A stretch of 64,000 bases of DNA from positions 1 through 64,000 of the forward strand of contig JAFAYP010000573.1 in the NCBI GenBank assembly GCA_019240305.1. Reading direction: 5' to 3'. Origin of the DNA: Solirubrobacterales bacterium. Its GTDB lineage: Bacteria; Actinomycetota; Thermoleophilia; Solirubrobacterales; Solirubrobacteraceae. Positions 41,725-50,498 of the stretch are shown here, piece after piece (the stretch's first letter is position 1; each line of letters starts with the position of its first letter). The translations under genes and the position numbers were made by a program. The notes beneath the pieces are model-generated. The model saw only the letters and a list, made by a program, of their open reading frames with translations, was not told where the DNA came from and did no database searches.

Positions 41725-41918
41725 GTCTGGCGAGGACGTGGGCGCGGCGGCGCCTCAACCCCACGATCCGGCAGTCCAGGCGCAACGGCCTCCCCGTCGC
41801 GGAACGCAACGCGCGCCAGGGTGGCGGCAAGTTCACGAGGCCGGCCCCGAAGGTGCGCCGGGTGCGCAGCCGGGCCGCGGCCAGCATCGCGAAGGCGTCA
41901 CGAAAGGCGAACCGATGA
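41721..41918 (+). CDS. Small Arg-rich phage protein
   Basis: 65 residues, GTG start, MSLARTWARRRLNPTIRQSR and many Arg/Lys to the end. It could bind nucleic acid. Overlaps the nuclease start by ATGA. Confidence 0.55.
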   Translation: MSLARTWARRRLNPTIRQSRRNGLPVAERNARQGGGKFTRPAPKVRRVRSRAAASIAKASRKANR

Positions 41919-42676
41919 CCGACACCAAGCCTACGGCTGAGGCCCGCTATCCGGGCATCCATGTGGAGTACTTCGAAGCACCCCGACGCCGGTATGCGGT
42001 CAACGGCAGCCCGGCCGTCAGCGTAACAACAGCACTCGGCATCCTGAACAAGCCCGCGCTACCGCACTGGAGCGCCCGCGTGACCGCTGAGGGCGCGTGG
42101 AAGATGGCGCACCGCAAGGGCTACAAGATGCCCGACACGTCACGCCAGTTCATCGACGACCTGAAACACCACGGGTATGACCACCGCTCGCAGACGAATG
42201 CCGCCGCGGGCCGGGGCGTTGACGTTCACGCCGTGTGGGAGAACTGGAACTCCCGCAAGGAGATCCCGAACGCCAGCGACTATCCCGAGGATCGTCGGGG
42301 CTACATCCGCGCCATGTCGAAGTTCATCATGGAGCACCAGCCGGCCTGCTCGGAGTCAGAGATCGTCGTCGGGTCCGCGGAGCACGGGTTCGCGGGGCGA
42401 CTGGACACGGTTGTGGTGATGGGCACGCAGAACGGGCCCGCGATGATCGACGTGAAGACGTCGAAGGCGGTGTACCCGGAGAGCCACTATCCGCAGCTCG
42501 CGGGCTATGAGTTGGCACGCCGCGAGTGCGGCCTGCCGCCCACGGAGCGCCAGGGGATTCTCCGCGTCGGCACTGACGGCGAGTACGAGGTTCGCTGGTC
42601 TGACGCCGAGCCCGAGGATTTCTTGTGCCTGCTTCGCGCGTGGCGCTCGCAGCAGCGATGGGCCCGGAAGCGATGA
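41915..42676 (+). CDS. PD-(D/E)XK-family phage nuclease
   Basis: The 253-residue protein has the RecB/exonuclease-like core: VSVTTALGILNKPALPHWSA at the N-terminus, then EIVVGSAEHGFAGRLDTVVV (first Asp) and AMIDVKTSKAVYPESHYPQL (second acid and catalytic Lys, then the Gln motif). It probably resects DNA for Erf-mediated annealing. ATGA overlaps on both sides. Confidence 0.82.
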   Translation: MTDTKPTAEARYPGIHVEYFEAPRRRYAVNGSPAVSVTTALGILNKPALPHWSARVTAEGAWKMAHRKGYKMPDTSRQFIDDLKHHGYDHRSQTNAAAGRGVDVHAVWENWNSRKEIPNASDYPEDRRGYIRAMSKFIMEHQPACSESEIVVGSAEHGFAGRLDTVVVMGTQNGPAMIDVKTSKAVYPESHYPQLAGYELARRECGLPPTERQGILRVGTDGEYEVRWSDAEPEDFLCLLRAWRSQQRWARKR

Positions 42677-43215
42677 CGAATCCCGGGCAAAGCAGCCCGA
42701 TCGTCCCCCAGGGCCCTCCGAAGCTCTGCCGTGGATGCGGCACCGTCAAGCCTCGCGCCGCGTTCTACGCCCGCCGCACACAGTGGGGCGTCTACGCGCA
42801 GTCGCGCTGCAAGGAGTGCGCTCGGACGCGACCCGAGAACGCGTCCTATGGCCGTCGGTATCGAACCCGCGTGTTCGCGGACCCCGAGGCCGCTGCGGTG
42901 TATCGCGACAAGCAGCGCGAGCGGGCTAGGCGCCAGCGCGGCACCCCTCCAGCCCGGTATCGAACCGGAGGCCCTAGCGCCACTGCCGGTGGCCTGCTGC
43001 CAGCCGGACCGTTCGCGCAATGGCTCGCCACGCTCGGCGACGGCCCCACGGCCATCGGCTTGGCGTGCGGCCTTGACCCCCGGCAGGTCGACAAGTACCT
43101 GAACGGCTCGCGTGACGTGCTCTTGGACGTGGTTGACCGCGCGCTGCTGAAGGCACACACGGCGACGACGCTGAACGACCTGTATCCGATCGAAGATGAA
43201 GGGAACGACGCATGA
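42673..43215 (+). CDS. Phage zinc-finger DNA-binding protein
   Basis: 180 residues. An N-terminal four-Cys zinc site (LCRGCGTVKPRAAFYARRT, RCKECAR) is followed by a very basic stretch (RDKQRERARRQRGT) and a C-terminal helical part (GLACGLDPRQVDKYLNGSRD) resembling a helix-turn-helix. The zinc part resembles HNH-associated fingers, but no HNH His is seen. Function unknown. Confidence 0.6.
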   Translation: MTNPGQSSPIVPQGPPKLCRGCGTVKPRAAFYARRTQWGVYAQSRCKECARTRPENASYGRRYRTRVFADPEAAAVYRDKQRERARRQRGTPPARYRTGGPSATAGGLLPAGPFAQWLATLGDGPTAIGLACGLDPRQVDKYLNGSRDVLLDVVDRALLKAHTATTLNDLYPIEDEGNDA

Positions 43216-43568
43216 GTGACCTGATCCAAGCGACCGTGGTCGGTCGCCTCACCCGCGACGCAGAGTTGCGGCAGGCCGGCAGCGGGCAGGTGTGCGGCTT
43301 CCGCGTGGCCGCCACGCCCTACAAGTCAGAGGCCATGTTCCTCGACGTGTCCGTGTGGGGCCGTCGTGGCGAGGCCCTGCAGCCGCATCTGACCAAAGGC
43401 CAGCAGGTCGTCGTGGTGGGCGACCTGACGAGGCGCGAGTTCGAGCACAACGGCGAGCGTCGCGTGTCGCTCGAGCTGAACGCGACAGCGGTTGCTCTCG
43501 TGGGCTCGCGCGGCCAGCAGGCACCCGCGAGCGACGACAGCGACGATGACAAGGGCCTTCCGTTCTGA
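43212..43568 (+). CDS. ssb: Single-stranded DNA-binding protein
   Basis: 118 residues with the OB-fold pattern: ATVVGRLTRDAELRQAGSGQ, FRVAATPYKSEAMFLDVSVW, LTKGQQVVVVGDLTRREFEH. The acidic partner-binding tail ends DDDKGLPF. It protects single strands and recruits partners during phage replication and recombination. Confidence 0.93.
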   Translation: MSDLIQATVVGRLTRDAELRQAGSGQVCGFRVAATPYKSEAMFLDVSVWGRRGEALQPHLTKGQQVVVVGDLTRREFEHNGERRVSLELNATAVALVGSRGQQAPASDDSDDDKGLPF

Positions 43569-43589
43569 TGGCACTCCCGGTGCTGTCCC

Positions 43590-45548
43590 ATGACTGAGAT
43601 CCGGCTTCGCCGGGGCACGGCTGCCGCGTGGACTGCCGCCGCGCCGGTCTTGGATGTGGGCGAATTCGGACTTGAAACCGATACAGGCAGGATCAAGGGC
43701 GGCGACGGATCGACCGCGTGGCCAGCACTTCCCTACCAGATCACGCCGACGACCACGCCAGGGGGCGCCCTGGGCGTGGTATCGGGTTCTACTCGAACCA
43801 GCACGTATGGCGCGCCCGTACTGCGCGACTATATCTCCCTGCTCGATTGGGGCGCTGATCGCACCGGCCTGACCGACTGCACCGCGTATCTTCGCGACGC
43901 TGTTGCCGAGGCCCAAGCGATGCAGATCACCAACTACGGCAACCCACGCGGGGCGACCGTTCACGTCCCGTCGGGCGACTATCTCGTCACCGGGAAGATC
44001 AGCGTCCCCAACGGCGTGAGCATCATCGGGGATGGTTGCCTCTCGACGACATTCGTCATCACTCAGGCGTCCTTCAATGACAACTGCGTCTTTGAGCCCA
44101 CCGCTATCGACGGGTCGCAGGAGTTCATGGGGCTCGCAGGCTTCGCGGTATATGGACACAATGCGTACACCACGCCGGATGCCAATCAGGCCAATGCCGG
44201 CGCCGCGACGGCGGTAAATACGTCGCCGAGCAACACCTATCTAGCGTTCAGCTTGGTCGCGAACTCGATCAGCGGCTACACGTCACTCTCGAACGCTGGC
44301 TGGCCGTCCAACGGCACCTTCACGGTGGGAGCACAGCGCGTCAAGTACCAGTCCCTCAACGGCTGGACCTTCCAGGGATGCATGCTCGTCTCCAAGAACG
44401 GCCCTACGATCAACGTTGGGGATGCGATCGCTCCGGTTGCCACGAACAACGTGTCCGCCGTCCACCTGTTCGGGGTCGCCGCCCCATCGTTTCTTAGGCA
44501 GCTGTGGCTGGACGGATTTCCCGGCGAAACGGTTATCAGCGCGTATCTAAACGGCTGCCAGCTCCAGGACCTGGTCGTCAACCACTCCAACCGCGACTGC
44601 TGGCTGCATCAGTCCACGCGGACCGGGAACACCTTCCATAACTTGCTGGTCCAGTATTCCAACATGGCCAACACGGGCACGCAGTACGCCGGCCTGCACG
44701 TCATGGGGATCTCCACCGCGGCCCAGTTCGCCAATCTGCTGTCTATCGACACGCTCTATTCCGAGCAATCCAGCTCCAATCAGCTCGGGCTCTGGCTCGA
44801 CGACGCAGGATCGGTCAACGCGCAGAACGTCAACATGCAAGGCGGCAGCAGCAACTACACCACGCAAACCTGCGTGCAGATCGACAGCGACCAATCGGCC
44901 CCCTTGACCCAGGACGGGAGTCACACTGCGAACATCGGCCTGCGCAACATCCACGTTGGCCAGATCGGGCGCGTACTCCTCAAGGACAACGTGCGCGGCC
45001 GGTCTACTGCCGCGACGACGACGCAGGTAGGGCAGGCACTCACGCGCTATGACACCGAGGACAACTCTCCGGGGATCACTCGACCGTGGGCAGCCGGCGA
45101 GGTGTACTGGGCAGGGCAGCTTTGCGTGTACAACGGCGCGATCTACCAGCGCGCCACGGCTGGCGTTGCTGCCTCCACGTGGTCGACCGATGCCAGTGCT
45201 TGGACAGTAGTGACAAGTGGGAACCGCGTCAATTCGATCACGTCCTCTGCAACTCCGGCGATCAACGTCGGCACCACCGCCGTGTTCGAGATCACCGCTC
45301 TGGCAGTGAACATCACGAGCATGACAACCAACCTCACTGGCACGGCGGTCGATGGTCAGCAGCTCCGGATTCGGATCACGGATAACGGGACCGCGCAAAC
45401 CATCACCTGGGGCGCGGCGTTTGCCAATTCCGGCGTCGCTACTCTGCTCGCTACGACCGTTGCCAATAAGACTCACAATATCGGCCTACAGTATGACGGC
45501 GTAAGGGCACTGTGGTACTGCCTCGCCGTCGATGCCACTGGATACTAG
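43590..45548 (+). CDS. Phage tail-spike protein with beta-helix
   Basis: 652 residues. The N-terminus (MTEIRLRRGTAAAWTAAAPV, FGLETDTGRIKGGDGSTAW) is a virion-attachment domain seen in Mtd and hyaluronidase-type tail proteins. The pectate-lyase-like beta-helix begins at ISLLDWGADRTGLTDCTAYL and shows typical turns (ATVHVPSGDYLVTGKISVP, GVSIIGDG) through about residue 470. The last 150 residues form a beta-sandwich. It should recognise or cut surface glycans of the host. Its position between SSB and replication genes, far from the tail genes, is odd. Confidence 0.82.
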   Translation: MTEIRLRRGTAAAWTAAAPVLDVGEFGLETDTGRIKGGDGSTAWPALPYQITPTTTPGGALGVVSGSTRTSTYGAPVLRDYISLLDWGADRTGLTDCTAYLRDAVAEAQAMQITNYGNPRGATVHVPSGDYLVTGKISVPNGVSIIGDGCLSTTFVITQASFNDNCVFEPTAIDGSQEFMGLAGFAVYGHNAYTTPDANQANAGAATAVNTSPSNTYLAFSLVANSISGYTSLSNAGWPSNGTFTVGAQRVKYQSLNGWTFQGCMLVSKNGPTINVGDAIAPVATNNVSAVHLFGVAAPSFLRQLWLDGFPGETVISAYLNGCQLQDLVVNHSNRDCWLHQSTRTGNTFHNLLVQYSNMANTGTQYAGLHVMGISTAAQFANLLSIDTLYSEQSSSNQLGLWLDDAGSVNAQNVNMQGGSSNYTTQTCVQIDSDQSAPLTQDGSHTANIGLRNIHVGQIGRVLLKDNVRGRSTAATTTQVGQALTRYDTEDNSPGITRPWAAGEVYWAGQLCVYNGAIYQRATAGVAASTWSTDASAWTVVTSGNRVNSITSSATPAINVGTTAVFEITALAVNITSMTTNLTGTAVDGQQLRIRITDNGTAQTITWGAAFANSGVATLLATTVANKTHNIGLQYDGVRALWYCLAVDATGY

Positions 45549-45551
45549 GCA

Positions 45552-46199
45552 ATGGCGATCTCACTCGTCGCACACACGCATGCGTCGGCAAGTACGGGGT
45601 CGGCGACCACCGTGGGGATCAACACCACGGGCGCATCGCTGCTTATCGCGATCGTGTCGTGGTACACGGGCGGCGGCAGCGTATCGGTCAGCGACTCGCT
45701 CGGGAACGCGTGGACGCTGGGCAGCAGCTATGCCAGCAGCTCGGATGCGGGCTTGGCGACCTACTACTGTTCGTCGCCTACGGTCGGGTCGGGGCACACG
45801 TTCACGGTCGCGTCCGCTGATTCGCCGTCTATCTGCGTCGCAGCATTCTCGGGCACGCGGGCTGGTGGGACGCCGGACATGCAGGTCGGCTCGACCACGT
45901 CCTACCAGACGGGCTCAGGCACGCCGGGGGCCAACGGGGATCTCGTCATCACCGGCATCCAGAGCACCGATACGTCGGTACCGACTGCGCCGACGAGCTT
46001 CACCCTGCTCGATGCGTTCGCGTACGTCAGCGGCGCTGACTACGCAATGGGGATGGCGTACTACGTGCAGGCAACCGCAGCGGCGCTCAACCCGTCCTGG
46101 GGGGCAGCGAACACCTCGCCGGTGTCACTCATGTTGTCATTCCCAAAGGCGACGGCGGCTATCAACACCGGCCAGTTCTTTCCGTTCTTTTCGGGATGA
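45552..46199 (+). CDS. Phage beta-sandwich structural protein
   Basis: 215 residues, Ser/Thr/Gly-rich, MAISLVAHTHASASTGSATT then alternating strands (LLIAIVSWYTGGGSVSVSDS). It ends INTGQFFPFFSG. Such lectin-like proteins occur next to tail spikes and may bind surface sugars. It follows the spike gene by 3 bp. Confidence 0.6.
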   Translation: MAISLVAHTHASASTGSATTVGINTTGASLLIAIVSWYTGGGSVSVSDSLGNAWTLGSSYASSSDAGLATYYCSSPTVGSGHTFTVASADSPSICVAAFSGTRAGGTPDMQVGSTTSYQTGSGTPGANGDLVITGIQSTDTSVPTAPTSFTLLDAFAYVSGADYAMGMAYYVQATAAALNPSWGAANTSPVSLMLSFPKATAAINTGQFFPFFSG

Positions 46200-46279
46200 C
46201 ATGCCGAGACGAAGGGTGCTGCTGGGGCTGCCTCATGCAGCGCTGTTACACGTAGGACGACGACAAGGGAGATGCCCTG

Positions 46280-47113
46280 ATGGCACATCATCTCGGTAAG
46301 CGGCCAGCGCGGCCGTACACGTCCGACCACACGCCAATGGCGGAGCTGCTGCGCGCGGTCCCGTCCGGCTCGATCCCGCCGATCCCGGCGAACTTCGGCC
46401 ACGGCTACGACTTCGGCGCCACTGGCTGGGGGATGATGGGCAACGGCCTATGCGACGACGGGTCGATCACCGACACGAGCCTCTACGCCTACGGTGGTGG
46501 TGGCGACTGCGTGTGGGCGAAGTTCTCCCACGGCTTCATGGAATCAGCGCGCAACGCCGGGCGTCCCATCCCCAAGTTCACCTGCGCCAGCACGCTGAAC
46601 AACTACTGCGCGTACCTCGGGATCGGCTCCTACGAGAACCTGAACGCGAGCAACGATCAGGGCTCCGACATGCAGGAGGCGCTGAAGCGCGCTCAGACGC
46701 AGGGCTACACGGACGCGGGCGGAAACGTCTACAAGATCGGCAAGACGGTTTCGGGCACGCCTGGCAACCTGCAGGAGCTGTGGGCAATCGCCTACCTGTT
46801 CGAGCTCGCTGACATCGGCGTGAACCTGCAGCAGGCGCAGGAGAACGCGTTCCCGGGGCCGTGGACCTATGTCGCTGGCTCGCCGACGATCGGCGGCCAC
46901 TGCGTGCCGGTGATGGGGAATAACGGCCTCATCACCTGGGCGGATCGTGTCGGCTTCACGCAGTCCTTCTTTGAGCAGCTGTGCGACGAGTTCTACGGGT
47001 ACATCGACCCGCTGCGCTACAACCGCGTGACCGGCGAGACGCTGGAGGACTACACGGACGCGGACTTGGAGAAGTACGTGGTGCTCGTGGCCCAGCAGAA
47101 GGCAGCGCGATGA
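46280..47113 (+). CDS. Cysteine-peptidase-like phage protein
   Basis: 277 residues. A papain-like arrangement is suggested by YGGGGDCVWAKFSHGF (possible catalytic Cys followed by helix), then SPTIGGHCVPVMGNNGLITW (His and a following Asn/Trp). Family members in phages are otherwise unnamed. Located between host-facing tail proteins and a small possibly membrane-active protein, it could be a cell-wall lysin or a virion peptidase. AAGGGAG precedes the start. Confidence 0.5.
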   Translation: MAHHLGKRPARPYTSDHTPMAELLRAVPSGSIPPIPANFGHGYDFGATGWGMMGNGLCDDGSITDTSLYAYGGGGDCVWAKFSHGFMESARNAGRPIPKFTCASTLNNYCAYLGIGSYENLNASNDQGSDMQEALKRAQTQGYTDAGGNVYKIGKTVSGTPGNLQELWAIAYLFELADIGVNLQQAQENAFPGPWTYVAGSPTIGGHCVPVMGNNGLITWADRVGFTQSFFEQLCDEFYGYIDPLRYNRVTGETLEDYTDADLEKYVVLVAQQKAAR

Positions 47114-47286
47114 CCGACGGACCTGATCTCGTCGCGACCATTGACCAGTGGGCGGCGCTCGCCCGCCAGATCCCCGTGGTGCTCGGCGCCTACTACAAGG
47201 CACTTCTACAGGAAGGGTTCAGCCGGGAGGAGGCGTTCGCGTTGACGCTCGCCTATCAGACGGTCGCCCTTAGCCCGAAAGCGTAG
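47110..47286 (+). CDS. Small phage protein, possible holin partner
   Basis: 58 residues, MTDGPDLVATIDQWAALARQ, IPVVLGAYYKALLQEGFSRE. Two amphipathic helices and no clear membrane span. It overlaps the preceding gene by ATGA. Confidence 0.5.
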   Translation: MTDGPDLVATIDQWAALARQIPVVLGAYYKALLQEGFSREEAFALTLAYQTVALSPKA

Positions 47287-47288
47287 CG

Positions 47289-47696
47289 GTGGCCCGAGGG
47301 GCTGTGGGCTGGACATGCAAGCGCGTGAGCAAGGGGGCGCGCTGTGGGAGCTTCAACCCCCCGCGAGCCAGGAAGTGTCAGGCGTGTGGCAAGCTGCGGC
47401 CGGCGCGAAGGCAACCCGCCCACATGGCCGCGCTGAAGGCGGATTATGCCATCTACGTGAGGCTGAACGGCGGCGACTTCTGCGGCGCGTGTGGGCGCAG
47501 TCCATCGGCCACGCGGAAGCTGGACCGCGACCACGCGCACACGACGCCACCGGTCGCCAGGGGGCTGCTGTGCGCTCGCTGCAACAGGGCACTCCCGTCC
47601 TGGGTAACGCCAGCGTGGCTACGAGCAGCTGCTGACTATCTGGAACGTGCAGAACGGAGGCACACGAATGGGGATTCTTATCAGCTCGCAGGTTGA
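47289..47696 (+). CDS. Recombination endonuclease VII-like protein
   Basis: 135 residues. An N-terminal four-Cys zinc finger (WTCKRVSKGARCGSFN, CQACGKLR) precedes the nuclease core FCGACGRSPSATRKLDRDHA and RGLLCARCNRAL, with the D-H motif of the His-Me finger. It probably resolves branched DNA. GTG start. Confidence 0.8.
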   Translation: MARGAVGWTCKRVSKGARCGSFNPPRARKCQACGKLRPARRQPAHMAALKADYAIYVRLNGGDFCGACGRSPSATRKLDRDHAHTTPPVARGLLCARCNRALPSWVTPAWLRAAADYLERAERRHTNGDSYQLAG

Positions 47697-47952
47697 AGTG
47701 GCCTGCGGAACGCCCGGATGTCGGGACCGACGTGGCTACGGGCTGTTCGCCAGCTTCTGCAACCCGTGCGCCGATCGGCTCGCGAAGCTGCGTGACGAGA
47801 TCGAGCAGGAGGTCGCCGCGGCGAACCCCAAGACTCGTAGCAGGGGAGGGTCGCCGATGTGCTGCTCGCCGTACTGTTACGGCCCACGTCGGCCGCCGGC
47901 CTTGTTCTGCGAGGACTGCCAGGATGCTGGATACGTCGAAGAGGCAGCGTGA
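47668..47952 (+). CDS. Phage zinc-finger protein
   Basis: 94 residues with two Cys clusters: VACGTPGCRDRRG...FCNPCADRL and CCSPYCYGPRRP...FCEDCQDAG. Overlaps the endonuclease VII gene by 29 bp. Function unknown. Confidence 0.6.
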   Translation: MGILISSQVEVACGTPGCRDRRGYGLFASFCNPCADRLAKLRDEIEQEVAAANPKTRSRGGSPMCCSPYCYGPRRPPALFCEDCQDAGYVEEAA

Positions 47953-47955
47953 CCG

Positions 47956-48759
47956 TTGCTCGGTCGAGCCGTGACCTTCGACTTCAGCGGACCACCCCCA
48001 GCAGCCGACTACCTAGTCGACGGCCTCCTCGAGCGCGGAACGATCACCGTGCTCTCGGCCGACTCCGGAGCCGGGAAGTCACTGATCGCCGCCAGCATGG
48101 CCGTAGCGATGATGCAAAGCCGTCCGTGGCTAGGACGCAGGACCACCGGCAAGCGCGTCATGTTCATCGACGAGGAGAACTTCTACCGGGTGATCTTCGG
48201 ACGCCTGCTAGCGCTCGGCATGACCAACGAGGACCGGCAGAATCTCCTCTACTTTCTGCGTCTCGGCGTTGCGCTGGGATCGGGCGATTGGATGGAACGC
48301 GTCCGCGAGGAGATGGACGACTTTCACCCCGACCTGCTGGTGGTCGACACGGCAGCTGCGGCGACAAACGTCGAGCTCAATGACAACAGTGCCGTGGCGC
48401 GCCTGTACGCCACGTCGCTGCGTCCCCTAGTGGATGATGCTGGGATGCTGCTCTTGCACCACGAGCGTAAGCCGCAGGGCAGCTATCAGCGACATGCCGG
48501 CCACGCGATGATGGGAGCTCGACAGTGGGCAGGCCAGGCGGACTCGCACCTGGCGCTCGAGCGGCTAGGTGACGTTGCCGTGGAGGCACTATCGGACGGC
48601 AGGATGCTGCGGCGCTACCCGTTGAAGATGGAGATGCCGAAGAACCGGGATGGGCGGAGCGTGAACGAGAAGATCGCGATCGTGTCTGAGCACAATCCGG
48701 GTTCGACGCAGCCGACGTGGCTGCGGGTGGACAGGGTTGGACGCGGTGACCTTACATGA
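47956..48759 (+). CDS. RecA-fold phage replication ATPase (RepA-like)
   Basis: 267 residues. Walker A in VLSADSGAGKSLIAASMAVA, Walker B in DLLVVDTAAAATNVELNDNS, and MLLLHHERKPQGSYQRHAGH as sensor region mark an AAA_25/RepA-type hexameric helicase-like ATPase. The start is TTG at 47956, near a GTG. It is likely the phage replication helicase or loader, as no DnaB or polymerase is seen. Confidence 0.82.
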   Translation: MLGRAVTFDFSGPPPAADYLVDGLLERGTITVLSADSGAGKSLIAASMAVAMMQSRPWLGRRTTGKRVMFIDEENFYRVIFGRLLALGMTNEDRQNLLYFLRLGVALGSGDWMERVREEMDDFHPDLLVVDTAAAATNVELNDNSAVARLYATSLRPLVDDAGMLLLHHERKPQGSYQRHAGHAMMGARQWAGQADSHLALERLGDVAVEALSDGRMLRRYPLKMEMPKNRDGRSVNEKIAIVSEHNPGSTQPTWLRVDRVGRGDLT

Positions 48760-48761
48760 AA

Positions 48762-48804
48762 TTATGCACACGCCTTGACTTTTGATGACTGAAATCGCTA
48801 CAAT
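48762..48804 (+). promoter_or_regulatory. Promoter and possible operator of the 48971 gene
   Basis: TTGACT (48775-48780), 18-bp spacer, TACAAT (48799-48804) is a good promoter. Just upstream, TTATGCACA (48762-48770) and then CGCCTTGA. The inverse TGTGCATAA occurs at 49691-49699, beyond the gene, next to another CGCCTTGA. The matched words may be binding sites for the encoded protein. Confidence 0.6.
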
Positions 48805-48970
48805 CTATCCGCTAGGTTCTCTACGGGCCTTCAGATTCCAGCCGGCCTTGCGCTTCGCCGCAGGAAGCTTGAGCCGTCAGGCGCTCATAAGACCAGCGGC
48901 CCTGACAGCTTGCGCCGCAGCGTCGCTACGCAGATCACGCCCTACCTATGTCCAGGGACGTGGTTGCTGA

Positions 48971-49684
48971 ATGCCAGTTCCGGTGCCCGATCTCGCCGTG
49001 GCCGAAATTGCCTGCAAGCGAGCCCTAGCCAAGCTCGTCACGCTCAGCGACAAGAGCGCTGTCCAGATCCGAGCCGAAGGCATGCTCGAACACGAGACCA
49101 CAACCGACCGGCTGCGCACCAGGGACCGACAGCCCATGCCCGTCAAAGGTGGTCGGGGTGCTGGCAGCCAGCTGCCCAGCGGCGTCGACACGAAGGCGAC
49201 CACGCGTGGCGACCACGCGCCGTCCAAGCAGTCCTCGCTGTACTTCCATTACCGGTGGCGCATGCACAAGGCGCTCGTGTCCGAAGATGCCGGCCTGGCA
49301 CTGTCGCTGGCTGGCGCCGCGACCCAAGACTACGAGGAGCACGTCGGCAAGCGCCGGCCGCTTCGCTGGGCGTCGCACGACGACGCCGTGAACTACCTGC
49401 TGACACACTACGTCGGCGTACCCTCTGCCACCGCGGCCGTGGACATGCGCACACCATCCGAGTCGTTTCGGAACGCTCAGCGCTGGGTTCAAGCCCAGCG
49501 CACGAGAAACGGCCATGATCCCGAGCTGGGCGAGCGGAGAGCAATGGACAGCCGGACACGGAGGATTGTGGAGATGGCAGCTGCGGGAATCAAGCAGCGC
49601 CTGATAGCCGACGAGGTCGGACTGTCGCAGGCGCAGGTCAGCCGCATCCTGTCGGGCGCGAGCATACATACCCAAGCGCCTTGA
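48971..49684 (+). CDS. Phage DNA-binding protein with C-terminal HTH
   Basis: 237 residues. The C-terminal RRIVEMAAAGIKQRLIADEV GLSQAQVSRILSG is a clear helix-turn-helix of the sigma-region-4/resolvase style. The middle (SLYFHYRWRMHKALVSEDAG) is helical and unassigned. A promoter lies about 165 bp upstream, leaving a long leader. It could be a late-gene regulator, since it precedes the packaging module. Confidence 0.7.
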   Translation: MPVPVPDLAVAEIACKRALAKLVTLSDKSAVQIRAEGMLEHETTTDRLRTRDRQPMPVKGGRGAGSQLPSGVDTKATTRGDHAPSKQSSLYFHYRWRMHKALVSEDAGLALSLAGAATQDYEEHVGKRRPLRWASHDDAVNYLLTHYVGVPSATAAVDMRTPSESFRNAQRWVQAQRTRNGHDPELGERRAMDSRTRRIVEMAAAGIKQRLIADEVGLSQAQVSRILSGASIHTQAP

Positions 49685-49715
49685 ATTCAATGTGCATAAG
49701 CGGTAAGGTGTGTTT
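49681..49715 (+). promoter_or_regulatory. Second promoter-like element with TGTGCATAA
   Basis: TTGAAT (49681-49686), 17-bp spacer, TAAGGT at about 49704-49709, with TGTGCATAA inside the spacer. It would read into the gene at 49864. Confidence 0.45.
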
Positions 49716-49863
49716 CGGTGGATGATTGCGCACTGCGCCATCGCTCGCCGAGAGGGCGACGACCCAATACCGCAGCGGACCATTCGGTCAGGCACAGGGC
49801 GTCAGCAGCGATCAGAGGCGGGGGATCGCTCACAACCACAGGTCACAGCACGGGAGGGCAACC

Positions 49864-50232
49864 GTGGAGACTGATCCAAGGCTTGAAGCAGACGCCTACG
49901 TCAGGCACGACGAGCGCATGTACCGAGTGGTGGGACCCGAGATTGACGACCGCGGGTGCATCACTGGGCGCTACGAGCTCGAAAGCGCCAAGGGCGAATG
50001 GTCTGCCTACGGGCACGGGCGTGGAACCTGGGTCTACCCCAGGTGCTACCTGACGGCCATTCGGGTCACCTGGGAGTGCCAGCTCGTGAGAGCATCCAAC
50101 GGGATCTCACACCTAGACGAGGCGATGCGAGCACACCTCCACGACAACGGGCTGCACATGCCGGCCACCATCCAAGCCGGGATGCAAGCACCCCTAGCGA
50201 TAGAGCGCACCCTGCGGCGTCAAGTTCGCTAG
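49864..50232 (+). CDS. Phage protein of unknown function, 122 residues
   Basis: Starts GTG after GGGAGGGCAACC: VETDPRLEADAYVRHDERMY, then RVVGPEIDDRG and ITGRYELESAKGEWSAY. It reads as a small beta-barrel (about residues 10-80) with a helical tail. No family recognised. Confidence 0.65.
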   Translation: METDPRLEADAYVRHDERMYRVVGPEIDDRGCITGRYELESAKGEWSAYGHGRGTWVYPRCYLTAIRVTWECQLVRASNGISHLDEAMRAHLHDNGLHMPATIQAGMQAPLAIERTLRRQVR

Positions 50233-50363
50233 GGGTAGGAGGGCTCGGGCATGGTGCCAGGAGGGCGACGGCGGGGCTCACACAACCCCCGGGGGGGGTA
50301 AGAAATCCCTTTCGGGTAAGGCGAGGACCCCAGTCGAACTTTCGCGCACGTTGGCCCATATGG

Positions 50364-50473
50364 CGATTTGCGCAATCGCTGGGTTGCGTTGCGTGGCGAT
50401 CGGCCGACGGGCAACCAGAAGGTTGCAAATAGTTCAGCGAAGGCCGCGCGAGCATCCGCAACCGATGCGTTGC
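50364..50473. promoter_or_regulatory. GTTGC/GCAAC word cluster before the packaging genes
   Basis: Within 110 non-coding bases there are CGATT-TGCGC-AATCG (50364-50378), GGTTGCGTTGCG (about 50382), GCAACC-AGAA-GGTTGC (50411-50426) and GCAAC-CGATGC-GTTGC (50458-50473). The repeats are paired as palindromes. Placed between early and packaging genes, this could be a cos/terminase site, a late-promoter operator array or a replication origin. Confidence 0.6.
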
Positions 50474-50498
50474 GCAGGCGTGACGAGGGAGGGCCGCG

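Noticed and set aside
43590-45548. Diversity-generating retroelement target (Mtd-like N-terminus)
   Set aside because: No reverse transcriptase, template repeat or C-terminal variable repeat seen in the window.
48782-48970. 62-codon frame after the promoter
   Set aside because: No ribosome-binding site and no protein character; better read as the leader of the next gene.
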